A stretch of DNA of 64,000 bases, taken from NCBI RefSeq assembly GCF_011067745.1, contig NZ_JAAMPJ010000006.1, positions 473,019-537,018 of the forward strand, in the 5' to 3' direction. The notes beneath the pieces are model-generated. The model made no database searches. It was not told where the DNA came from and saw only the letters and a program-made list of their open reading frames with translations. This document shows positions 58,217 to 64,000 of this stretch, piece by piece. A program made the position numbers and the translations under genes. Source of the DNA: Lentzea alba. Lineage in GTDB: Bacteria > Actinomycetota > Actinomycetes > Mycobacteriales > Pseudonocardiaceae. Every line of letters starts with the position of its first letter. Position 1 is the first letter of the stretch.

Positions 58217-59203
58217 GTGTCGGTGAAGGTGTGGGTGGCGGTGGCGACGGCGTTGCTCGCCGTCCTGCTGGTGCCACCGCTGCTGACGCCGGGTGCGGAC
58301 AGCGGCGACGCGAACCAGGTGAGGGCGCTGCGCGTGCTCGTGCCGAACGCTCCCGGCGGTGGGTACGACATCACCGCGAGGACCGCGGCCAAGGCCATGG
58401 AGGACGCTGACCTGCTGCGCAACGCCGAGGTGTTCAACCTCCCCGGCGCCGGCGGCACGGTCGGGCTCGGCCGGACGGTCGGCGAGCGCGGCAACGGCAA
58501 GCTGATCATGTCGATGGGTCTGGGCGTCGTCGGTGCGGTGTACACGAACAAGTCGCCGAACTCGCTGCTCGACACCACCCCGATCGCGAAGCTGATCGAG
58601 GAACCGGACATCGTCGTGGTCGCGAAGGACTCGCCGTACACGTCGATGCAACAACTCGTGGACGCGTGGAAGGCGAACCCCGGCACGGTGACCGTGGGCG
58701 GCGGCTCGGCTCCCGGCGGCCCGGACCACCTGGCGCCGATGCTGATCGCGAAGGCGGTCGGCCTGCAGCCGAAGACCGTCAACTACATCCCGTTCGACGG
58801 TGGTGGCGAGCTGCTGGCGTCGGTGCTCGGCGGCAAGGTCGCGTTCGGCGTCTCGGGCGTCGGCGAGTACCGCGACCAGATCCAGGCCGGCACGTTGCGG
58901 GTGCTCGCGGTGACGAGCAAGGACCGCATCCAGGGCATCGACGCGCCGACCCTCAAGCAGGCCGGCGTGGACGTCGAGTTCACCAACTGGCGCGGCATCA
59001 TCGCGCCGCCGGGCATCACGCAGACCGACCGCGACAAGCTGGTCGACCTGTTCGGGCGGCTTCACCAGACGCCGCAGTGGGCGGAAGCGTTGCAGCGCAA
59101 CGGCTGGACCGACGCCTTCGCACCGGGAGACGAGTTCAGGACCTTCCTGGAAAACGAGAACAAGCGGGTGGCAACGGTGCTGAAGGACTTGGGGCTGGCA
59201 TGA
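58217..59203 (+). CDS. tctC: Tripartite tricarboxylate transporter substrate-binding protein
   Basis: A 328-residue extracytoplasmic binding protein. A signal/anchor helix (VWVAVATALLAVLLVPPLL) precedes the mature domain with LRVLVPNAPGGGYDITART (the ligand-contacting PGGGYD loop), FNLPGAGGTVGLG, and TVNYIPFDGGGELLASVLGG, all typical of TctC/Bug-family proteins. It delivers citrate-like or other carboxylic acids to TctAB. GTG 58217 has GGGG seven bases upstream; the longer frame from 58103 overlaps the divergent kinase start and is unlikely. The stop overlaps the tctB ATG. Confidence 0.93.
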   Translation: MSVKVWVAVATALLAVLLVPPLLTPGADSGDANQVRALRVLVPNAPGGGYDITARTAAKAMEDADLLRNAEVFNLPGAGGTVGLGRTVGERGNGKLIMSMGLGVVGAVYTNKSPNSLLDTTPIAKLIEEPDIVVVAKDSPYTSMQQLVDAWKANPGTVTVGGGSAPGGPDHLAPMLIAKAVGLQPKTVNYIPFDGGGELLASVLGGKVAFGVSGVGEYRDQIQAGTLRVLAVTSKDRIQGIDAPTLKQAGVDVEFTNWRGIIAPPGITQTDRDKLVDLFGRLHQTPQWAEALQRNGWTDAFAPGDEFRTFLENENKRVATVLKDLGLA

Positions 59204-59718
59204 CGTCCGAGACGAAGACGGGGCCCCGGAACTGGCTTCGCGAACGCTCTGAGCTGGGCATCTGCGCCCTGCTGGTCGTGCTCGGCGTGCTGGTGCTGAC
59301 CGACGCGCTGCGCATCCCCACCGACTTCGCCCAGCGCGGCCCGGTCGGCCCGAAGGCGGTGCCGATCCTGGTCGGCTCGCTGCTCCTGCTCGTCGCCGCG
59401 CTGCTGGCCCGCGACGTGCTGCGCGGCGGTCGCGGCGAGGCGGAGGGCGGCGAGGACGTCGACCTGTCCGCGCCCGCCGACTGGCGCACGGTTCTCCTGC
59501 TGTGCGGAGCTTTCCTCGCCAACGCCGTGCTGATCGGGGTGGTCGGGTTCCCGATCTCCGGCGCGATCCTGTTCTGGGGCGCGGCCTACGCGCTCGGCAG
59601 CCGCAACCTGGTGCGCGACCCGTTGATCGCGGCCGGTCTGTCGATCCTGACGTTCCTGGTGTTCAACAACCTGCTCGGTGTCCCGCTCCCCGGTGGCCCG
59701 TTGATGGAGGTGTTCTAG
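59200..59718 (+). CDS. tctB: Tripartite tricarboxylate transporter small membrane subunit
   Basis: A 172-residue protein with four hydrophobic segments (ICALLVVLGVLVLTDAL; ILVGSLLLLVAALLA; VLLLCGAFLANAVLIGVVG; AAGLSILTFLVFNNLLGV). TctB-family features include GPVGPKAVPILVG after the first helix and a short acidic cytosolic loop (EAEGGEDVDLS). TctB stabilises the TctA channel subunit. Its ATG overlaps the tctC stop and its stop directly abuts the tctA GTG, so the three are coupled in one operon. Confidence 0.93.
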   Translation: MTSETKTGPRNWLRERSELGICALLVVLGVLVLTDALRIPTDFAQRGPVGPKAVPILVGSLLLLVAALLARDVLRGGRGEAEGGEDVDLSAPADWRTVLLLCGAFLANAVLIGVVGFPISGAILFWGAAYALGSRNLVRDPLIAAGLSILTFLVFNNLLGVPLPGGPLMEVF

Positions 59719-61236
59719 GTGGAACAACTGCTCAACGGCTTCGCGACAGCGCTGACGCCGACACACCTGCTGCTCGCCGCTGTCGGCGTACTGCTGGGCA
59801 CCGCAATCGGTGTCCTGCCGGGCATCGGACCGGCCATGGCGGTGGCGCTGCTGCTGCCCGTCACCTACGGCATGGAGCCGACCGGCGCGTTCATCATGTT
59901 CGCGGGCATCTACTACGGCGGCATGTTCGGCGGTTCGACGACGTCGATCCTGCTGAACACACCGGGTGAGAGCGCCGCGGTCGTCGCCGCCTTCGAGGGC
60001 AATCCCATGGCCCGCAAGGGTCGTGGTGCGCAAGCGCTTGCCGCCGCTGCCATCGGCCATTTCACCGGCGGCATCATCGGCACGATCCTGATCGTCCTGC
60101 TGGCGCCGTTCGTGGCCAAGCACGCTGTCGACATCGGCGCGCCCGACCTGTTCGCGGTCATGGTGCTGGCGTTCATCGCCGTCACCTCGGTGCTGGGTGC
60201 GTCGCGGATCCGCGGGTTCGCCTCGTTGCTCATCGGCCTGACGCTCGGCCTGGTCGGCCTGGACGAGATGACCGGTCAGCAGCGCCTCACGTTCGGCTCG
60301 CTGCACCTCGCCGACGGCATCGACATCATCGTCGTCGCGGTGGCGTTGTTCGCGGTCGGCGAGGCCCTGTGGGTCGCGGCCCACCTGCGGCGCAAGCCGT
60401 TCGAACCGATCCCGGTCGGCCGCCCGTGGCTGTCTCGCGCGGATCTGAAGCGCACCTGGAAGCCGTGGCTGCGCGGCCCGGTGATCGGGTTCCCGTTCGG
60501 TGCGATTCCGGCCGGTGGCGCGGAGATCCCGACCTTCCTGTCGTACGTGACGGAGAAGCGGCTCTCCAAGCACAAGGACGAGTTCGGCAAGGGCGCCATC
60601 GAAGGCGTCGCGGGCCCGGAGTCGACGGCGTCCGCGTCCGCCGCCGGCACCCTGGTCACGATGCTGACGCTGGGCCTGCCGACCACCGCGGTCGCGGCCG
60701 TGATGCTGGCGGCGTTCCAGCAGTACGGCATCCAGCCCGGGCCGCTGCTGTTCCAGCGGGAAGCCAACCTGGTGTGGGCGCTGATCGCGTCGCTGTTCAT
60801 CGGCCTGACGCTGCTGCTGGTGCTGAACCTGCCGCTGGCGCCGCTGTGGGCGAAGCTGCTGCGGATCCCGCGGCCGTACCTCTACGCGGGCATCCTGTTC
60901 TTCGCCTCGGTCGGCGCCTACGCGGTGAACGCGGACATCTTCGACCTGCTGCTGATGTTCGTGATCGGCCTGCTGGGCTTCGCGATGCGCCGCTACGGCC
61001 TGCCGGTGCTGCCGGCGATCATCGGCGTGATCCTCGGCCCGGCCGCGGAACAGCAGATGCGCCGCGCGTTGCAGCTCTCCGACGGTTCGCTGACCGGCCT
61101 GGTGAACACGCCGATGTCGATCATCGTCTACGTGGTCGTCCTGGTGATCCTGTTCTTCCCGCTGATCAAGAAGTTCCTGCCGAAGCCGACGCCTCCTGCG
61201 GCTCCGGCCCCTGAACGCGAGAAGGTCGACGCCTGA
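59719..61236 (+). CDS. tctA: Tripartite tricarboxylate transporter large permease
   Basis: A 505-residue integral membrane protein with about twelve hydrophobic segments. TctA signatures are present: [19 protein letters not shown] near residue 30, [20 protein letters not shown] near 75 (the substrate-lining region), and [16 protein letters not shown] with the repeated [15 protein letters not shown] about residues 265-310. It transports citrate or a similar acid with a cation. The GTG start abuts the tctB stop. The gene ends 9 bases before a strong terminator, closing the tct operon. Confidence 0.95.
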   Translation: MEQLLNGFATALTPTHLLLAAVGVLLGTAIGVLPGIGPAMAVALLLPVTYGMEPTGAFIMFAGIYYGGMFGGSTTSILLNTPGESAAVVAAFEGNPMARKGRGAQALAAAAIGHFTGGIIGTILIVLLAPFVAKHAVDIGAPDLFAVMVLAFIAVTSVLGASRIRGFASLLIGLTLGLVGLDEMTGQQRLTFGSLHLADGIDIIVVAVALFAVGEALWVAAHLRRKPFEPIPVGRPWLSRADLKRTWKPWLRGPVIGFPFGAIPAGGAEIPTFLSYVTEKRLSKHKDEFGKGAIEGVAGPESTASASAAGTLVTMLTLGLPTTAVAAVMLAAFQQYGIQPGPLLFQREANLVWALIASLFIGLTLLLVLNLPLAPLWAKLLRIPRPYLYAGILFFASVGAYAVNADIFDLLLMFVIGLLGFAMRRYGLPVLPAIIGVILGPAAEQQMRRALQLSDGSLTGLVNTPMSIIVYVVVLVILFFPLIKKFLPKPTPPAAPAPEREKVDA

Positions 61237-61245
61237 TCGCGCGAG

Positions 61246-61276
61246 AAAGCCCCCGCTCTCCCGGCGGGGGCTTTTT
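61246..61276 (+). terminator. Rho-independent terminator of tctCBA
   Basis: GCCCCCGC (61249-61256) pairs with GCGGGGGC (61264-61271) across a 7-base loop, flanked by AAA before and a run of five T after. This is the clearest intrinsic terminator in the window. Its end meets the stop of the convergent regulator gene at 61276. Confidence 0.93.
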
Positions 61277-61785
61277 CACGCGCTGCGCACGATCAGGATC
61301 GCGAACGGTTTGTCGTTCTCCGGGCCGCTGACCGCGAGCTCGGTCTGCTCGCGCAACGTCGCCCACAGCTCCATCACCCGCGCCACCTGCGGCTCGGGCA
61401 GTCCGCAGATCGTCACGAACGCCCGCACCTGCTCGGGTTTCGTCGGCAGCTTGCCGCGCTTGAGCAGCGAGTAGATCTGGCTGCGTGGCAGCACCTGACC
61501 GGCCTTGCGGGAGATCTCCGACGGGGTCAGGCCCGACCGCACCTGGATCGTCCGCAGCAGGTCGATGAACTCGGCCGCCGTCGCCGCCCGCAGCTCGGCG
61601 GTCGAGGTCGCGAGCAACGGCAGCGCGGGCTCGGGGTCGATGCCCAGCTCGGTGCCCAGGATCACGCGCACCTCGCGGTAGACCGCGAGCGCCTCGGCCC
61701 GCCGGCCCGATCTGGGCAGCGCGAGCATGAGCTGCGACCACAGGCGGTTCAGGCGCTCGAGCGGATCGCCGTCGGGACAGGTCAT
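61276..61785 (-). CDS. BTAD-XRE hybrid regulator without SARP DNA-binding domain
   Basis: A 169-residue protein. Residues about 1-62 are the second half of a bacterial transcriptional activation domain (BTAD) as in SARP regulators: LERLNRLWSQLMLALPRSGR, then AEALAVYREVRVILGTELGIDP. Residues about 70-150 look like an XRE helix-turn-helix domain: FIDLLRTIQVRSGLTPSEIS, RKAGQVLPRSQIYSLLKRGK, PTKPEQVRAFVTICGL. The OmpR-type winged helix normally at the N-terminus of SARPs is absent, as is the first half of the BTAD. ATG 61785 overlaps the stop of the small membrane-protein gene (ATGA) and has GGAG upstream. Confidence 0.75.
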   Translation of the reverse strand: MTCPDGDPLERLNRLWSQLMLALPRSGRRAEALAVYREVRVILGTELGIDPEPALPLLATSTAELRAATAAEFIDLLRTIQVRSGLTPSEISRKAGQVLPRSQIYSLLKRGKLPTKPEQVRAFVTICGLPEPQVARVMELWATLREQTELAVSGPENDKPFAILIVRSA

Positions 61786-62048
61786 CGCTCGTTCTCCTGC
61801 CAGATCACCGGCGGGTCGGACGGCGGCAGCACGCCGAACCGCGCGCTGAACGGCCGGATGCCGATCAGCCGGCTCCTGCTCAACGTGGTGGTCACGGCCA
61901 TCACGGCACCGGTGGTGGCCACGGCGACGACCGGGGTGTGGCCCTGCGTGAGCATCCAGCCGGTGAAGACGAACGCGGTCACCACGAGCAGGACGGAGCT
62001 GGGACCGGACGACGAACAACGCCTGCGCGAGTGCGGTGGGGTGGTCAT
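61782..62048 (-). CDS. Small membrane protein upstream of BTAD-XRE gene
   Basis: An 88-residue protein. It has a polar N-terminus TTPPHSRRR, one or two hydrophobic helices (SVLLVVTAFVFTGWMLTQG; VVAVATTGAVMAVTTTL), and a basic/Pro-rich cytosolic end. CAGGAG lies 6 bases before ATG 62048. It is the first gene of the operon with the BTAD-XRE regulator, and the 383 bp upstream hold two direct-repeat arrays. Similar small membrane proteins appear beside such regulators in actinomycetes, but no function is known to me. Confidence 0.65.
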   Translation of the reverse strand: MTTPPHSRRRCSSSGPSSVLLVVTAFVFTGWMLTQGHTPVVAVATTGAVMAVTTTLSRSRLIGIRPFSARFGVLPPSDPPVIWQENER

Positions 62049-62261
62049 GAGAACTCCTGGATGGGGGGACCCGGCGCAGGGCGGCACCGTGCGCCGGGGG
62101 ACCAGCTGATTGCGGAACAGCGACAAGCCGGATGTGCGGAAAGCGTCCCCGCGGTTTATTGGCGTTGCCGCGGGACTTTGCGGCATAGCGGCTCGAAGAC
62201 GAGCATGTCACTCAGACGGGTGATTGCCAACTGAATCGCCGTCCAGGTTTTTCATGTCCCT

Positions 62262-62303
62262 GCCCAACGGCGTCCGAATCCGTCCAACGAAGTCCAACTG
62301 TCC
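62262..62303. repeat. Direct-repeat array 1, five TTGGAC-like units
   Basis: On the minus strand, units TTGGGC, TCGGAC, TTGGAC, TTGGAC and CTGGAC are spaced 10, 10, 10 and 8 bases apart (plus-strand unit starts 62262, 62272, 62282, 62292, 62300). Helical-turn spacing of a short heptamer is the form of SARP-type binding sites. The array lies in the gap before the BTAD-XRE operon. Confidence 0.6.
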
Positions 62304-62330
62304 AGCTTTTGTCATCTTTGCCGACGCTCC

Positions 62331-62347
62331 TGACCACCCGATGGTCA
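62331..62347. repeat. Inverted repeat TGACCA-N5-TGGTCA
   Basis: A perfect 6-bp inverted repeat with a 5-base centre lies between the two direct-repeat arrays. It has the size of a dimeric repressor site and is a candidate operator. Apart from this and the repeats, the gap 62049-62431 shows no gene. Confidence 0.4.
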
Positions 62348-62365
62348 ATTGGTCGTATTGACACC

Positions 62366-62387
62366 GTCCAATGCCGTCCAACCGTCT
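62366..62387. repeat. Direct-repeat array 2, three units
   Basis: Plus-strand GTCCAA at 62366 and 62376, then GTCTGG at 62384: spacing 10 then 8, the same as the end of array 1. It may be a second binding site for the same factor. Confidence 0.5.
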
Positions 62388-62431
62388 GGCCGGTGGTTCT
62401 GCGGACCGTTAGGGTTGCGAACGTGCCGGAT

Positions 62432-62794
62432 TCATTCCGGCGGTGAGAAACCCCTGGCCGAGCTTTGGACCAGCTGAGCAGCGGGGTGCGGCCTTCTGTT
62501 GGCGCAGGAGGCCGCCACGCGCCGCCACTGCTCCACCCAGGCCTCCAGCGCCTCCGGCGTCTCCCTGCATCCGGTCAGGAACGCTCGCAGCGTGCCCTCC
62601 TGCTTCGGGAACGTGATCGTGCACATCGCGTGCGCCGTGCTCTTGGGCAACATCAGGTCGCCGCTGTTGTCCGCGACCTGCTGGTACGAGAGTCCTTTCC
62701 ACTTCCGCAGCTGGTTCAGTGCTTGAACGAATTCGGCACGTGCGGTGGCGCGGCATGCCGTCGCGAACGGACTGTCGTCCTCGCTGAGCGACAT
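62432..62794 (-). CDS. XRE-like helix-turn-helix protein
   Basis: A 120-residue protein with an XRE-like DNA-binding region: FVQALNQLRKWKGLSYQQVA, then DNSGDLMLPKSTAHAM and TLRAFLTGCRETPEALEAWV, the layout of small actinomycete XRE regulators acting with SARP-type or abi-like partners. The arrangement (helix, L-S-x-x-x-V-A, S-x-x-x-x-M/L, P-x-x-x-x-V-R-A-F) parallels the C-terminal half of the BTAD-XRE protein at 61276. AGGAGGACC lies about 7 bases upstream of ATG 62794. It probably regulates its neighbours through the repeats at 62262-62387, which lie just downstream of its stop. Confidence 0.72.
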   Translation of the reverse strand: MSLSEDDSPFATACRATARAEFVQALNQLRKWKGLSYQQVADNSGDLMLPKSTAHAMCTITFPKQEGTLRAFLTGCRETPEALEAWVEQWRRVAASCANRRPHPAAQLVQSSARGFSPPE

Positions 62795-62924
62795 CGTGTT
62801 CGGTCCTCCTGCGCTGTTTTGTGAGCGCCGATAATACCGATGTGTCCAGCTTCTACGTCGAACCGTGATGCGCGTGGCGATATTCCATGATCGGCGAACT
62901 GAGAATTGGTTCGTACCAACCAGA

Positions 62925-62953
62925 AACGGCCGCCCCTGTTCGGGACGGCCGTT
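62925..62953 (-). terminator. Hairpin terminator after mmsA
   Basis: AACGGCCG (62925-62932) pairs with CGGCCGTT (62946-62953), extended by inner C/G pairs around a TGTT loop. On the minus strand it follows the mmsA stop by about 16 bases and is trailed by TTTC. The rest of 62795-62924 has no gene; an AT-richer stretch near 62870-62910 could hold the XRE gene promoter. Confidence 0.6.
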
Positions 62954-62968
62954 GGAGACTGCGCCTGC

Positions 62969-64000
62969 TCAGCCGTGCGTCGGGAAGCCCAGGTTCACGC
63001 CGTGCTGCTGCGGCCACCGAGCCGTGATCGCCTTTGCGCGGGTGTAGAACTTCACGCCCTCGGCGCCGTGCACGTGCGTGTCGCCGAACAACGAATCCTT
63101 CCAACCGCCGAACGAGTAGTAGGCCATCGGTACGGGAATCGGCACGTTGATGCCGACCATGCCGACGTGCACCCGCCGCTGGAACTCGCGGGCGGCCAGG
63201 CCGTCACCGGTGTAGATCGCGGTGCCGTTGCCGTACTGGTTGCTGTTCACCAGTTCGAGGGCGTCCTCGAACGTCTCGGCGCGCACGACCGACAGCACCG
63301 GGCCGAAGATCTCGTCGGTGTAGATCGTCATGTCCGTGGAGACGTGGTCGAACAACGTCGGCGCGAGCCAGAAGCCGTCGGCGTGACCCTCCGGCGCGTA
63401 GCCGCGGCCGTCGACCACCAGCGTGGCACCGGCGGCCTCGCCCGCGTCCACGTAGGACCGGACCTTGTCCCGGTGCACGCCGGTGACCAGTGGGCCCATC
63501 TGGGCGGACGGATCCGTGCCGGGCAGCACCGACGGGTGCAGGTCCCGCGTCCGCGCAGCGATCTTGGCGACCAGTTCGTCGCCGGTCTCGCCCACCGCCA
63601 CGACCACGGAGATCGCCATGCAGCGCTCGCCGGCGGAGCCGTAACCAGCGGAAACAGCGGCGTCGGCAGCGACGTCGAGGTCGGCGTCCGGCAGCACCAC
63701 CATGTGGTTCTTCGCGCCGCCCAGCGCCTGCACGCGCTTCCCGGCCGCCGTGCCGCGGGTGTAGACGTGCCGGGCGATCGGGGTCGAGCCGACGAACGAG
63801 GCCGCGGCCACGTCCGGGTGGTCCAGCAGCGCGTTCACCGCGAAGGCATCGCCCTGCAGGACGTTCAGCACGCCATCGGGCAGGCCGGCCTCCTGGAACA
63901 GCTCGGCCAGCCGCACCGATGCCGACGGGTCGCGCTCGGAAGGCTTGAGGATGAACGTGTTTCCGGTCGCGATGGCGATGGGGAACATCCACATCGGCAC
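62969..64000 (-). CDS. mmsA: Methylmalonate-semialdehyde dehydrogenase (CoA-acylating), C-terminal part
   Basis: The 5' end lies beyond the window; 343 codons remain, ending NLGFPTHG. It is an aldehyde dehydrogenase with NAD-binding FILKPSERDPSAS, FVGSTPIARHVYTRG, GAKNHMVVLPDAD, the catalytic Cys in GSAGERCMAI (ERCMA is typical of MMSDH), and IYTDEIFGPVLSVVRA. The ending FGGWKDSLFGDTHVHGAEGVKFYTRAKAIT is also characteristic (quoted here in two parts: FGGWKDSLFGD, HGAEGVKFYTRAK). It oxidises methylmalonate or malonate semialdehyde to propionyl- or acetyl-CoA in valine and inositol breakdown. The internal Met near the window edge is not the true start. Confidence 0.95.
   Translation of the reverse strand: MPMWMFPIAIATGNTFILKPSERDPSASVRLAELFQEAGLPDGVLNVLQGDAFAVNALLDHPDVAAASFVGSTPIARHVYTRGTAAGKRVQALGGAKNHMVVLPDADLDVAADAAVSAGYGSAGERCMAISVVVAVGETGDELVAKIAARTRDLHPSVLPGTDPSAQMGPLVTGVHRDKVRSYVDAGEAAGATLVVDGRGYAPEGHADGFWLAPTLFDHVSTDMTIYTDEIFGPVLSVVRAETFEDALELVNSNQYGNGTAIYTGDGLAAREFQRRVHVGMVGINVPIPVPMAYYSFGGWKDSLFGDTHVHGAEGVKFYTRAKAITARWPQQHGVNLGFPTHG

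Noticed and set aside
1-64000. CRISPR arrays, tRNA or rRNA genes, insertion sequences, prophage and integrase genes
   Set aside because: No spaced identical repeats, no cloverleaf or CCA-ended sequence, no transposase or integrase motifs were seen in the intergenic DNA.

Overview
The window is about 64 kb of high-GC actinobacterial chromosome. GTG and TTG starts are frequent, coding is dense, and many genes overlap by 4 bp. De novo purine genes occur in the order purD, purB, purC, purS-purQ-purL, purF, purM, which from memory matches the mycobacterial order. Type VII secretion (ESX/T7SS) proteins, a mycothiol-enzyme-family protein, DUF3558 lipoproteins, SigE-family sigma factors and SARP/XRE-type regulators point to Pseudonocardiales (Lentzea, Saccharothrix or Amycolatopsis-like). 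Genus is not resolved. No rRNA, tRNA, CRISPR array, IS element or prophage was recognised.

Layout. 1-4.4 kb: end of purD, an ADP-ribosylglycohydrolase-family gene, an AraC/GyrI-like regulator, a DUF3558-type lipoprotein and an ABC-2 exporter pair. 4.5-9.3 kb: first T7SS satellite region, with a PE-like protein, lipoprotein, PPE-like protein and EspG, then an EspC-like protein and a WXG100-like protein fused to a lytic transglycosylase domain. 9.3-16.2 kb: aminotransferase, potassium channel, HAD hydrolase, threonine aldolase, and two sigma factor/membrane-partner pairs around a TetR gene. 16.2-27.3 kb: purB, MOSC protein, purC, DUF2334-like protein, metallo-hydrolase, secreted protease, epimerase, DUF3800 protein, purSQL.

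27.4-51.6 kb is a large accessory block between purL and purF: GH25 muramidase, aldo/keto reductase with divergent LysR, two tandem pentapeptide-type membrane proteins, a SAM methyltransferase, a PAS-GGDEF-EAL protein, GH15 and GH2 secreted glycosidases, a second T7SS satellite cassette, a Tat-exported beta-helix protein, two tandem EccC/FtsK-like proteins with mostly eroded ATP sites, a sterol-carrier-family protein, and an EspC-like protein with a WXG/DUF1023 hydrolase. 51.6-56 kb: purF, purM, a sigma factor fused to its membrane partner, and an ArfB-type release factor. 56-61.3 kb: CitA/CitB-type two-component system divergent from tctCBA, with a strong terminator. 61.3-64 kb: a BTAD-XRE regulator operon behind arrays of direct repeats, an XRE-like protein, and the 3' part of mmsA.

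The most unusual content is the set of dispersed T7SS satellites without any EccB, EccD, EccE or MycP component. This includes the tandem EccC-like pseudo-ATPases at 44.4-47.5 kb. The second theme is three SigE-family loci with a shared GCAACC-N16/17-CGT promoter, one of which fuses the sigma factor to its transmembrane partner.
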